From Glossina fuscipes (lineage: Eukaryota; Arthropoda; Insecta; Diptera; Glossinidae): a stretch of 64,000 nucleotides of DNA. The DNA is taken from assembly GCF_014805625.2 (NCBI RefSeq), contig NW_023998464.1:4508318-4572317 (forward strand). Direction: 5' to 3'. Of this stretch, positions 27,801 to 36,774 are shown in pieces; position 1 is the first letter of the stretch; each line of letters starts with the position of its first letter. The notes under the pieces were generated by a model. That model saw only the letters and a program-made list of their open reading frames with translations, was not told the DNA's origin and searched no databases. Position numbers and translations under genes: made by a program.

Positions 27801-30800
27801 TTTTAAAGTACTAAACGATAAACCTTATTAGCATTATTTATGTATTTCAAATGTTCTTAACTCATACGAAACAAATCTTTATCTACTTCGGTACGAGGTT
27901 AATTTTCACAAAAATTTGCGTAATTTTGCAACAAGACGAGAAAAAACGAACGAAACAAACGAGTAATCATTGTTCATACATAATTCTCAATCGAAGATTA
28001 CGGAAGGCACTTACCCAATTTGCACGGATACATGGTGTAATTTTTTGTCTTTCAAATTTTAAAAATTATCACTCTTAATTACAATATGATCTTTTACATA
28101 ATCATTTTACGTGCACAATCAACACGACTTTACCAGAGCGAACCTTTTATATTTTTATCCGTGTTATCGTATGCGACTCTTCAAGTCCTCTTATTTGATA
28201 CCTAATTGTTTATACCGCTAACAAAGAATGCATCGTCCACGTTGTGGAGATTTAAACAATTAAAAAAGTCACTTGTGTGCCTTGAGTCGGCATGACTGAT
28301 TGTTTTCATGGTATAGGTGCTCCCAGACCACTCATGGAATATACATGCAAATTTTCAACTTTGTATATCTTGTAATTTATAAGGAACAAGCAAAAACCAA
28401 ATGGTTTTTCTTTATTTTAAACATAGGTTATGTTGTAGGGTGGTCATGTTCTTTGGCTGATTTGTCCCGTTGTCAAACCCGTGTGCAGGCGCTTCTAACG
28501 TCTTTGCCGAATTTGAAGCCATTAGCTTCATTCAAACGGATGAGCGTGCTTGAATCGGTTCAGATTTTGATGCTGATCAAGAACACATATAATTTTATAT
28601 ATTATGTGTCACCATTCTCATCCTTCAATGATGGTTTATCTCTATTCTTTTACAGGGCTATAGCTTACGCAGCAGTTTTCTCTGCTGCGTTCATGCAACC
28701 TCGTTAGCACTTCTCCCTTCAACTGTCATGCAAGTTTCTTCAATTGTCTTGAGATTGTAATTGTGTTTTCAAAGGATAAGGACAACTAAGCTCATTTCTC
28801 CGTCTGATATGCTTCCAAATGTTTATTTTTTCCTGTAAACCACACTTAACCAAATTGTAATGAATTTGGTAATCGATCAATGGTTATATTTAGAGTCTGA
28901 GGCAAAATTTCAGTCGCAATAACTTATTCTTGATACAATCCCATTAAAGAGCGATTATCTTGATCATTTCGAAGAGACGAGTACGTGGCCAAACTGGTTT
29001 TTATGGGCAGTTCGTTAAATTTCAAGCCAAAATACACACATCTATCTCGAAATATTCAAGTTTTGAGATAATTGACAAAATTATCTAAAGTAGGAAGAAA
29101 AATATTCGGAACAAATTAATCGTTGATGTTTCGTTTACCTTTCGCTTTACAAACTATTCACATCGCACTTTCCAAGTTCATCTCCACATCTAAAGAGATG
29201 CAGTGGAGGTAATTAAACTTTCGAGTTACAAATATTTTTCTCAATTTGAAGAAAAAACAAATATTGATGTTTTTGTAAATCTCTCCTAACAATAATATAA
29301 TCTCTAAAGTGAGTGAGACGTTCAACCTAACAGTACCTTTTTACATGGGGGACTGTTTCATTAAAAGTTGTTTTTGATTATTTTTAGATTTAAATAACGT
29401 AGAACAGCAACACATACCACCCAGTGAACAACAAGTACCAGAACCAAAAAAATATACAGGAAGCGCTATACCAAGTCGATCATTTAAAATATTGCAAGCG
29501 ATGACAGCACCAGAGAATGCTGGTAAGTTCTCTTCATGCAATGTATTTTCTAAAATAGTTCCCTTTCCCCTCCACACATTTTTAGAATATGCTATATATC
29601 TCATTCATACATATACCTATGGCTTATCATGTGACATCCAGTACATTATCTTAAGAAAAAATTTCAATTCGGACGGTTTTTTAAAAATCATAAAACATTT
29701 TTATTAAAATTCTTTTTTTTTTTTTTTTTGTTTTTTTAAATGGAAATTTCACCTTTTCATTGCAACTTTATACGTCTTTTGAACGGAAATAATTTTTTAA
29801 ATTTGTATTGTAAGTTTTTGTTTTTGTAAAAAAAAGTTATTATATAATGCTTAGCGTTCCATTTCACTTTTTAAATCTTCAATTAATTAAAATTACACAC
29901 GTTCTGTAAGAAAAAATATTGTTTCCTAATACCTGAAGTATGTCGTCCAACAAGCAAACTAAGTGAGTAATAATCCACCTAAGGAGAACAATGAAAAGTT
30001 TTTAATCATTTTTTGATATCCAACTTCAACATGAAACATGTAACAAATTTATCAATTTTATTCATATTCCCATATAACTAACTAGTTTAGAAATCAAATC
30101 AGTTCACCATTTTCAATACATAACTTTTCATAAAAAAAACCCCATCGCACCTTACTAAGTCATTATCAATTTGGCAAAGATTTAATATCAAAATTTTTTG
30201 TATCATCTGTATACTCACGATACTATTTTATTTCATTTATATTTTTCTCTATTTTCCCCGTTTCGGCAACTTGTATACACCATTCACTTCTTTGGTTTGA
30301 ACGAACGAATTCTCTACTACAGCTAGATATAATTCTCAACACAGCAAAGGACTGTATGATGAACAAAATTATAGTCGTGACTTATTAACAACACGCTGTC
30401 AGTCTTTACCTCCTACCCCTACCATGCCTATGTCCTCACCTATTTGCTGTGATTGTGATTGCCATTGTCACCATCATGGGCCTTTATTACCTTCAACTAA
30501 TTGGCGATATATTCAAATTTTAACACATTCCTTAGATAGTCCAGAAAATTATGTAGTACCAGTGTGTTATGCACCATGTCATGGTCCTTACTTAACTTGT
30601 TACCAACCGTCAGCTAATTTTCCAAAGCCTACCTCTGATCTAGATTTACAAAATCAAGTTTATTTTCCTTGCTTGCCACCACCTTATTCGACTTGTTATA
30701 ATTGCCACCCGTCTCATCCACATATATCACGCCCTGGTAGCCGTAACTGTAGACGGGCTCGTAGCGTTTTACCGGACATTACAATAACACGAAGTGAAGA

Positions 30801-33756
30801 TGTCATATCAGAAAAGCACCTTCAGAATTGTCGTGAAACCTTTGAACATGATTCAGTTAGAACTTCAAATCAGACCTTAGAATGCAACTCCGTGAAGTCA
30901 CAAAAAGACTCATTTATTAGCACTTCTGTTCGAAAATTACCGGAGAACGATATAGCAGCAGGACAAAAATGGTATGAAAATGCAAGTCAAACTTCTAGTT
31001 CTAAGGACGATACCGCTTTGAATAACGACAATAGTAAAATTAGTAATCTGCTCTCTATCAAATCATTCAAAAATATTCTAACTTATAGCAGTGAGAATCA
31101 GAAACCTGTTATCGATAGTTTTGAAGACGATTTTACTATAAGCGATTCAATTTCCAGCGCGGAAAACGATGAAGAGGACGAAGATGAAATTGCGGTAGAA
31201 ATGGATGTCAATACCGAAGATTCAGATGAAACTGAGGTTTTTCTGGAAGAAGAAAACTTAAGTGTCATTTACGAAGAAGAAAGTGATTTTGAACGTAGCA
31301 GTGATTATCCCAAAACTGTAATAGGAAGTAATGGTTCATTGCAGAGTATAAAATTGTCCGACCAAATAGAAGATAATGATACGGACAATCAAGAAGAGTC
31401 TACATCAGTTACTGTTAGACTGCCTTTAAAGTTCTCCTTTAGGCGTTCATCTAATGATGAGAATGTTGCTACGGTCGAAGTAGGAACGTCTCAAGTTGAG
31501 GAAAAGAAAGACAGCTTATGCTTGGATGAAATGGAAAATTGCGTTCAAATGATATCTGAAAATAACGACTGTGAAAGGACGATTTACAACAATTACAATG
31601 TTAGTGTAACTTTACCTTTGAAATCTTCGGATAACAAAAATTTATTGAAAAATAAATCATCACCTGACAAATCGCCAATTCTTCGTCAGTCAGTTGATAT
31701 TGATGCCTCAGCTTTCATATCGGAGTCACCAGAGCCGGAAGACTTAAATTTCTTTGCTACACTTATGGCTACTAAGAAAGAGACGCAAAAAATCAAGGAA
31801 CAATCAGCAAGCTATTGGGGAAACAGCATCGAAGAGACACTTAAGTCAAACGAAGCAGAATTATTGGAAACGAAAGAAGCGGATGAAGAAATTGAAGATG
31901 TATGGACGAGCAAGACAGGTGATTTACCAGCTTTGAAAGTCCTTAATAGAAAAGAGAATTACTCTAGTGTTCGTTCCATTATGGTCAATGGGACTATGAA
32001 GAAAACGGATGAACAGAAAGAAAACATAATAAACACTAATAACTGTGAGATTATTAAACTCAACGAAGAAAGACCCTCAAACAATATGAAAACGCAGACC
32101 AATACGGAAATTCCTTATGGTTGTGTTGAATTTTACTCCCAACTACCGACGGATAATCCTATTTTGCGGTCGAGGACAGAGCTAAAAGAAGGCGAATCTG
32201 AAGAAATGGAATGTAAAGAAGGAAGTAATTTATTGGAATATATCACGGACAGTCAAAAGACGGTTCATCGAAAAACTGAAATGGAACTCACTTTGCAAAG
32301 GACGCTTGAAGGACGCAATTCCTCAGAAATGACTGAAAATATTACATTTTATAACGATATGAAATGTAAAATCATGGATGAAAACCCTGAATATTTGTCG
32401 CTATATACTGACTCAAAGACCCCGGAAGATCTTAGAGAAGTAGACACTGATGAAGAGTTTGATTTTTGGACAGAGTACGAAGCCAAACAACATCAAAGCG
32501 ACAAAGTTGGTCCATCAAAAGCAGCGAACTTTTGGGCCTTAAAAGAACACGAATTCTTTTCGGAAGAATCACGAGTAATGAGAAATAAGATGAAATACTA
32601 TAAATTCCCTACCTTCTCCAAAGGATCGCCACATGAAAACAGACAAACCAAAGAATGTGGAAGGAAAGAGAAGGAAGTTCAAAACAAGCCACTAGCTCAT
32701 GTTACCCAAGATAACCAAGAAAATAATGAAACAGTAACTCCTAAAGAAAACACTGATGCCAAAATTATGGAGGAAATAGACTTCTGGGCAGAGATTGAGA
32801 GAGAACGCAAAAATAAGACTCAGGCAATTACTAAAGAATTGAATACTAATCAAAAAAGTAATAATGGAAACAATGATGTGTCTTCTAAAGAAACTGAATC
32901 CTCGCAATCCACTCATGTTGAGCCTTCATTGGAAATTAATCTCTCATCAAATACTTCGGAAAGGGAAAATTCTAAAGATATTAACAAAACATCCGTACGC
33001 GAACGTATTGCGGCTTTTGAAACCTGTGCGTTATCTACTTCCCTCGACAGTAGCACATGCAGATCATGCATAGCTCAGCATTCATTGCCAATTTCCAATT
33101 CTATCAAGCAACCTGCGCTGCCACGCAACAGTAGTATTCAACGTTCCGAATCGGAAATAGAAGAAGAAGACTCTGGCGTCACGGACATAAATAAATCCGG
33201 AACTGATACCGAATCCGAGATCTTTCCGGAATTACGAAAAATGACGTCTTATCAAAGGGCAGCTACTCACTCGCGTCTATTCAAGTTGTTACAAGAAGAT
33301 ATGGAAATAAAGGACGTCTATAAAGAAAGCGATTCAAAGCCCAGTCGTAAAAAAATTGTACACAATGTTAGCATAACTAGAAAACAGAATCCTCAAGCGC
33401 TATTAGACGCTGAGACCATGGCAGAACGTCGAGAGCGCTTGTCATTACCTTCATATAATAATAACTGCTCAGACACACACAATATAGTTAATGATCAGAT
33501 GGTTGTAGAATTGGTCCAAAGTCTTCTTCTAAAAAGTGATAACTCATACCTACGGCAATTACCTATGGAAAAAATACAAGCAGTAGCTAAGAGAGTTCTC
33601 GATGAAGAATTAAATACCTTAAACGATTCACTAGCGGATACTAACCCAGTTGTTATCTCAAACAGTTTCAAAAGAAACAGAAGTGCTTGTCCGAAAATTG
33701 GCGAAGGCAAAATAATGGGGAGACAAAGATACTGCGGAGCAATACGTTACGCATGA
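5004..33756 (+). CDS. Large CG1674-like (synaptopodin-2-like) muscle/Z-disc protein, 9 coding exons
   Basis: Nine exons join with GT-AG sites and matching phases: 5004-5263, 20476-21188, 22271-22824, 22978-23397, 23474-23564, 23828-24083, 24695-24942, 29388-29522 and 30323-33756. The sum is 6,111 nt, giving 2,036 residues plus a stop. Recognisable blocks are an N-terminal KYRELLGSYND segment, PFTYTPGGIDL at residues 117-127, Pro/Gln-rich exons 3-6, two SxSFxILQxxT motifs (about 774-784 and 877-887), and an acidic C-terminal half. I saw no PDZ, LIM or transmembrane segment. From memory these blocks resemble Drosophila CG1674, a synaptopodin-2-like actin-associated muscle protein; that assignment is by recall and only moderately sure. 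The gene structure itself follows from the sequence. Extra exons inside the 15.2 kb first intron or the 4.4 kb intron 7 are possible. Role inferred: cytoskeletal scaffold in muscle. Confidence 0.75.
5400..5420. repeat. (TA)n microsatellite
   Basis: Perfect TA run shortly after exon 1 of the large gene. Confidence 0.9.
5790..6135. repeat. Muscoid-type dispersed repeat copy
   Basis: Contains 'atacggtgctacctgggaag', 'tgcgaatcatttttaatagc' and the terminal 'gtaccaaaagcgatgtatgg'. It aligns by eye to 2229-2537 and 19970-20245. Confidence 0.5.
6777..6810. repeat. (AT)n microsatellite
   Basis: Perfect AT run of about 34 bases within intron 1. Confidence 0.95.
7866..8030 (-). mobile_element. tRNA-derived SINE-like copy, family B
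   Basis: On the minus strand it has a box-B-like 'gggttcaaatctcagtgcgg' preceded by a tRNA-like 5' part, then a body shared with 9555-9808 ('gcgggt..gtcgt.ct.gttgtagcgttaaagta'). No cloverleaf is intact, so it is a SINE relic rather than a tRNA gene. Confidence 0.5.
8149..8365 (+). mobile_element. tRNA-derived SINE-like copy, family B
   Basis: Starts 'agccgggtaggtaagaatct' and shares its 3' body with 9555-9808 ('ctttccctttc', 'tacgcgagtagaaaat', 'gactgctcatatcaaaata'). It ends in an A-rich tail (aaataaacaaacaaaa). Confidence 0.5.
9555..9808 (+). mobile_element. tRNA-derived SINE-like copy, family B
   Basis: Starts 'agccgggtagttaagaggaa', has a degenerate box B 'gcaagttcaagcctctgtgc', shares the 'ctttccctttcgccact' and 'acgcgtgcgaaacgtct' body, and ends in an A-rich tail. 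Two head-to-tail relatives lie within 1.5 kb. Confidence 0.5.
10739..10797. repeat. (GA)n imperfect microsatellite
   Basis: Imperfect GA run with GGGA interruptions, about 59 bases, purine-only on the plus strand. Confidence 0.9.
11001..11151 (-). mobile_element. tRNA-Ser-like SINE copy, family A
   Basis: The minus strand runs from a box-A-like 'tcagtggccgagga' through 'aaattctaagattaaaacct' complement blocks to an ATT-type tail (attactattattgt). Same family as 12351-12532 and 21860-22037. Confidence 0.5.
12351..12532 (+). mobile_element. tRNA-Ser-like SINE copy, family A
   Basis: The head 'cgcctgagtggccgagtagg' matches a tRNA-Ser/Leu-type A box, and 'gggttcaaatctcaagtgcg' matches a B box. 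The body includes 'ctgaaagctttagatgctag', and the 3' end is an (ATA)n tail. This is the best-preserved member in the window. Confidence 0.65.
12850..14690 (+). mobile_element. Jockey-like non-LTR retrotransposon relic (5' portion)
   Basis: Short frames in several phases resemble the middle of a non-LTR reverse transcriptase. Near 14000-14095 a segment reads like the 'pipKsGnrrdieNYRgIakl..lpKlFEriv' block. Further on are remnants of the 'DFSKAFDsVNH' region (about 14190-14285) and a 'hlNDDvklf' segment (about 14480). Many stops and frame changes show it is dead. The part at 13046-13625 may derive from the same element, but that is weaker. Confidence 0.5.
14815..15384 (-). mobile_element. Jockey-like retrotransposon C-terminal fragment, inverse, spanning the gap
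   Basis: The minus-strand frame reads like the thumb/C-terminal part of a jockey-clade reverse transcriptase ('VWSPSYRCYVDSIESVQKQF', then 'ENRLLLLSLPSLEKRR'). It is interrupted by the 100-N gap. It sits between two plus-strand pieces of the same kind of element, implying nested insertion or an inverted duplication. Confidence 0.6.
14923..15022. other. Assembly gap (100 N)
   Basis: Exactly 100 N characters, a usual placeholder for a gap of unknown length. It falls inside the inverse retrotransposon fragment, where repeats are expected to defeat assembly. Confidence 0.95.
15396..15905 (+). mobile_element. Jockey-like retrotransposon C-terminal fragment, plus strand
   Basis: Blocks such as 'LETADSFIDLGVLFTKD' and 'RSRLGFIRRSSKELKDF' are followed by a frame with 'SFDVPNRFSGHF' and 'LFNPFKGICRHLNDVYYLI', the usual last part of this kind of ORF2. 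It is close in sequence to the inverse copy at 14815-15384 ('ISFNVPNRFSRHF'). Confidence 0.55.
19970..20245. repeat. Muscoid-type dispersed repeat copy
   Basis: Contains 'atacggcgtctggtgggaag' and 'cagacggacgcg', with the same order of blocks as the copy at 5790. It lies just before exon 2 of the large gene. Confidence 0.45.
20476..21188 (+). CDS. Exon 2 of the large gene (PFTYTPGGIDL block)
   Basis: The acceptor is accag at 20471-20475, and the exon opens in phase 2. It encodes residues 87-324. A conserved basic block (PFTYTPGGIDLSQIKSERMA) is followed by KRLARNAQAEG, then a long Pro/Ser/Ala-rich linker with a polyproline run. The donor gtgaga follows a single G, so the exon ends in phase 1. 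The polyproline run is a possible SH3/EVH1-type ligand (inference). Confidence 0.85.
21590..21815. repeat. Muscoid-type dispersed repeat copy in intron 2
   Basis: Contains 'taccctacaccacttcgctt' and 'gtccgatccgaatcgtttgc', ending 'catcacaagtggtgtagatt'. This is a diverged member of the same family inside intron 2 of the large gene. Confidence 0.45.
21860..22037 (-). mobile_element. tRNA-Ser-like SINE copy, family A, in intron 2
   Basis: An inverse copy with an ATT-repeat tail at its left end, a body 'aaggctatcggctttta', box B as 'gagattcgaacccacga' and box A as 'ggctactcaggcgga'. It sits in intron 2 of the large gene. Confidence 0.6.
22271..22824 (+). CDS. Exon 3 of the large gene (Gln/Pro-rich)
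   Basis: Opens after aag at 22268-22270, with a weak pyrimidine tract, in phase 1: G plus GT gives Gly325. It ends with CCA before gtaagt, in phase 0. It encodes about 185 low-complexity residues rich in Gln, Pro, Ser and Asn with several short 'SP' and 'PxSP' units. The frame also runs open upstream of the acceptor, so the exact start rests on phase agreement with exon 2. Confidence 0.75.
22978..23397 (+). CDS. Exon 4 of the large gene (poly-Gln tract)
   Basis: The acceptor is tgcgtag and the exon starts and ends in phase 0 (420 bp), so it could be skipped without shifting the frame. It contains a CAA/CAG run encoding about 11 glutamines around 23059-23092, then a QPPQQ stretch and a Trp-containing segment (LRWLTSQPVAREQPEWARPE). 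The tract is a candidate length-polymorphic site. The donor is gtaaag. Confidence 0.8.
23474..23564 (+). CDS. Exon 5 of the large gene (ERIIPIQLE block)
   Basis: The acceptor is ttttctag and the exon is 91 bp, phase 0 to phase 1. It reads ERIIPIQLEQTPTHNPSQL and then an Asn/Ser-rich end. The upstream frame of exon 4 would run through the intron and terminate soon after. Splicing AAG to GAA keeps the frame and yields a compact conserved-looking block. Confidence 0.8.
23828..24083 (+). CDS. Exon 6 of the large gene
   Basis: The acceptor is tccgcag and the exon opens in phase 1 (G plus CT gives Ala680). It encodes PGYIMRTPNQFVDQGYNSYA, a Gln-rich stretch, and RTHIIPIAIEGNE, a second 'IIPI' block echoing exon 5. 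It ends in phase 2 before gtgagt, and the split codon AA+C encodes Asn765. Confidence 0.82.
24695..24942 (+). CDS. Exon 7 of the large gene (first SKSFRILQKIT motif)
   Basis: The acceptor is tattttag. It encodes residues 765-847 with SKSFRILQKIT at about 774-784 and a basic, Gln-rich tail, and ends in phase 1 with a single G before gtaatt. This phase accepts both exon 8 (29388) and the short alternative last exon (26343). The donor is followed by a poly-T run of about 23 bases. Confidence 0.82.
25355..25735. repeat. Muscoid-type dispersed repeat copy in intron 7
   Basis: Begins 'caccatttctggtgcaaggg', includes 'aagcttgcctatccgtctct' and ends 'gtgtagattaggtatttggt', with 'gccctctgtagtgtttttac' after it. 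It is a fuller-length member of the family, useful for building a consensus. Confidence 0.5.
26343..26398 (+). CDS. Alternative last exon of the large gene (short isoform end)
   Basis: A good acceptor (cttctttcag, ending 26342) is followed by GT, which completes Gly848 with the G of exon 7. It then encodes 17 residues (NTPRTQVSTLNQQHYLY) and a TAA at 26396-26398. An AATAAA-like box lies about 7 bases downstream. The resulting form would be 865 residues and lack the whole acidic C-terminal half. Support is sequence-only: phase, acceptor and sensible composition in harmony with the Gln/Thr-rich upstream exons. Confidence 0.55.
27487..27770 (+). repeat. Muscoid-type dispersed repeat copy in intron 7
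   Basis: Contains 'aagcatgtccgtctgtccgt' and 'gaatttggcagacacattgg'. It is closely matched in order and wording by 36775-37060. Confidence 0.55.
29388..29522 (+). CDS. Exon 8 of the large gene (second SRSFKILQAMT motif)
   Basis: The acceptor is tgattatttttag. The exon is 135 bp, phase 1 to phase 1, hence a frame-neutral cassette. It encodes LNNVEQQHIPPSEQQ, then KKYTGSAIPSRSFKILQAMT at about 868-887, a second copy of the exon 7 motif. The donor is gtaagttc. The split codon with exon 9 is GCT (Ala893). Confidence 0.85.
30323..33756 (+). CDS. Exon 9 of the large gene: giant acidic last exon
   Basis: The acceptor is ctactacag (ending 30322), and the first residues are RYNSQHSKGLYDEQNYSRDL. It encodes residues 893-2036, one uninterrupted 1,144-residue frame. 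It holds a Cys/His-rich patch (CCDCDCHCHHH near residue 935), an Asp/Glu-rich region at about 1160-1215, and two LPLK motifs (about 1255 and 1319). Aromatic/acidic units follow at about 1365, 1605, 1627 and 1711 (NFFATL, DFWTEYE, NFWALKE, DFWAEIE). The C-terminus carries a conserved-looking block TSYQRAATHSRLFKLLQ (about 1867) and a helical stretch ending NTLND. No catalytic domain was recognised; a scaffold role is inferred. Confidence 0.88.
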
Positions 33757-34300
33757 TTTTAGATACAGCTATCATAGGTAGAGATTTACTTAGGGGAGCG
33801 GAATCATCAGAAAGTTTAATGCCCATCACTAGATCTTCTTAGAAGTCTTAGAGAATTACACGCAGGCTTAGTGGGTAAATTGGGAAAGTTTTAAGTTCCC
33901 TTCAGCGAATTTCAAAATATTTTTCATTTCATTTGATTGTGCAAGAAAAAGGACACGTATAAAAAATATGAATTGTCTTAATTAAGTACTGATCTCAAAC
34001 TTGCATCTATTGAATGCATATTCAATTTTATCTACATTAAAATCATCAACGTTGCCTTGTTGAGAAGAGATTTGTTCGTCGAACCAAGAAAAATTAAATC
34101 CGAAGATATATCGTTAACCTAATCATCACCAACATTATTGCATCAGTTTATTAGTTAAAAAACATGCAATGTAAATAATTTGAGCACAAAGTGTACTCTG
34201 AAATCAATCAACCACAAATGCATTTTTTAACAGTCATCAAGACCAAAAATACAATCGGCCTTAATATGTAATTCAATAAAGAATTGTTCAGAATTGTGAA
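33757..34300 (+). other. 3' untranslated region of the large gene
   Basis: AT-rich non-coding sequence after the TGA at 33754-33756. An AATAAA hexamer at 34275-34280 is a plausible polyadenylation signal, which would give a 3' UTR of about 540 bases. No other gene is seen here. Confidence 0.5.
34275..34280 (+). terminator. Polyadenylation signal AATAAA
   Basis: Canonical hexamer in the sequence attcaataaag, about 520 bases after the stop codon of the large gene and the best-placed such signal before the next repeat cluster. Confidence 0.45.
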
Positions 34301-34614
34301 GGTATATATGTATTAAAATCTTTGGTTATATATATTTTTCTTGCACATGGCTTATGTCTGATTTGTTTCTGCATTTTGCAATCTATTAAATTTTTACTTT
34401 GCTAGCTTTATATTTGCTATGTATAGCTTAGAAACACAAATATATTTGCGATAATATTTGCGTACGGTAAACGTAAAGAATATGAATTTAAAAACGTGCT
34501 GAGCCTCCGTTCTTATTGGATAAATCTGCCATTAGATCCTAAGGAGAGCTACATTATATATGGATACAGTGATAAAGATATCGTAAATGTTTACAAAGAA
34601 TACACATCGCAGCT

Positions 34615-35095
34615 TCAAAGTTCAAGCACCCACACATTGTACGTGCCCTTGCCAATATAGTCCATGGAAATCCTTGTAGCAAAATTTAAGATGTTTAGGT
34701 ATTTAAAGCCGTTGCATTAATGTTCTCACCTCCATAGTTAAGTGAATAGCGGTCGATTCGGTTATATGTCGTGAATATTTCTTCTTTATACCTGTTTTTC
34801 TACGCCAAACAAAAACATTTCAAACCAGCCTTAGTAGCAAAGTCAATCAAATTCGCCCATAGTAAACTCTTGAGAACACGTTCGCTGCCAATCGTCACAT
34901 ATATGTGACACAGCGATCTCTTACTCCAGCCCAACAAGACGGAGGGACAGGCGGACAGAAAACTTAAATTAATTCAGAATATAACTGTGAATCGATCGGT
35001 GTAAGAGAGGGTAGTGATCTATCTCAAGTCCTTCCGAGTATGGCATACATCCGAACAAATTTAATATACCCTTCTACCACAAGTGGAGTAGGACA
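34615..35095. repeat. Muscoid-type dispersed repeat copy
   Basis: Contains 'aggcggacagaaaacttaaa', 'gatctatctcaagtccttcc' and the end 'ctaccacaagtggagtagga'. It lies just downstream of the large gene's 3' end. Confidence 0.5.
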
Positions 35096-35616
35096 TAAAA
35101 ACGCGTAAAAAAAACTCTGGAAATACCGAAATGTAAAAGCCCACTATTTCTCGGTCGCAAGTAAAACACCGAACTATTTTAAATGATTTTCTTCAAAAAC
35201 CTAGAGTTTTCGTTATTAGTTTTAAGCAAGAAAAGCTGGATTTTAAAAACGGGTTCAGACTGCTTTACCAGGTTTCTTAGACTATATGGCGATAGATGAC
35301 GATAGTGGACGAAGTCGATGGCAAAATATCTTCGAAAATGATATTTTCATAAATTTCACATGAAAACATTTTATCGCAAAATATTGAAGAATTATTTAAT
35401 CGTTTAATATAAAAACTAATTCAAAAAAGAGCAATAACAAAAATGGGGAGTAAACTCCACCTTTGGCAAATTTTCGTAGAAATCGTTTAATAAATAGACA
35501 TATTAATGAAGGGAATATGAAAACACAAACATGTCTTACTTCGTAAGTATGAAGTTCGTCAATTTTAAATAACGTTTTGATGAATGAGTTGCAATTAAAA
35601 AGAAAAGGTGAAGTTT

Positions 35617-35641
35617 TCTCTCTCTCTCTCTCTCTCTCTCC
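35617..35641. repeat. (TC)n microsatellite
   Basis: Perfect TC run of about 25 bases in the intergenic region after the large gene. Confidence 0.95.
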
Positions 35642-36774
35642 TTTGTCTCATAAACATGCGAGCGAAAGATTGATATGTGTTTGCATGCCTTAACTACATA
35701 ACAACAATTTTATTTTCTTGTTTTTTTTTTGTCACATAGAAAAAAAGTCGTTTTAAGTTGTCCCTTGTGTCATTTAGATAGCAAGCTAATCATACTGTTT
35801 CTGACTTTCTTAAGCTTTTTATGTAAATATTTCCGGATTTGATCAAGTTTATTATTGCTAATAATTACTTCTTTATTACCATCTATCTTTCCAGGACCTG
35901 GACAATCGGATCTATAATTAGTTTCTTTAAAATCATAGAAATTAATTTTAGATTAATTTAAAAAATCTAGAAAAGGAAAACATTTTAAGTCCAAATATTC
36001 TTCAACTCTAGCGAGGAAAAGGAAAATTCGGGCATTTTTAAATTGGTATCGAGAAATTTTCATTTAAAGACTAGGCCGCGTTATTAAAAATGATCTAATA
36101 TTTAGTTTAAGGCATATTTAAACATTTACCTGCTTATCGAAAGGGAGGAAAAAACCACAGACAGAACAAAATGATGAATCTAAATTATTTAAATATTCTT
36201 ATATAAAAGTGAAAAAATGTAATAAATATTTCAAAAAGCCATAACTACAAGATCCGTACTTGATATGAAAAAAATTTCAATTACATCTTTCATAGGTATT
36301 AATAACTGTAAACGAAAACTCCTTTTTTATTCATATATACTCATATTCTTCTAAACTCTATTTTTAATTTAAATGATTTTAATGCTTCAAGTATGATTTT
36401 TACGTCGTTTTGTTAATAGCTTGATATAGATCACCGCTTCGCTATTAGCAAATTGCTGTTATAGAAATTGTTGGGCTTTTCAAAAATACATTTAGAAACT
36501 AATTTATTATTTACTTATAAATAGTTAATCAAATTAATATTTAATTAATATGAAGTTTTTTCTTGAATAAAATAAAAGAAACTTTTATCTATATATCAAA
36601 AGGCTTCAAATATTTTTTTGCACTTTATACTTTATACATTTATTACGCTGCATGAAACCAAGAACATGCATTTTTGCAAGCAACAATTCAGCAACAATCT
36701 TACGTGAGTAGGTCGTAGGCAAAAACAAGAACAATAATTTATTTTATTTTTATAACGATCAGCGAAGGATGTGA

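Noticed and set aside
28300..28707. 135-residue plus-strand frame in intron 7
   Set aside because: Length is borderline, but there are no good splice sites in phase with neighbouring exons and no family resemblance. I treat it as chance.
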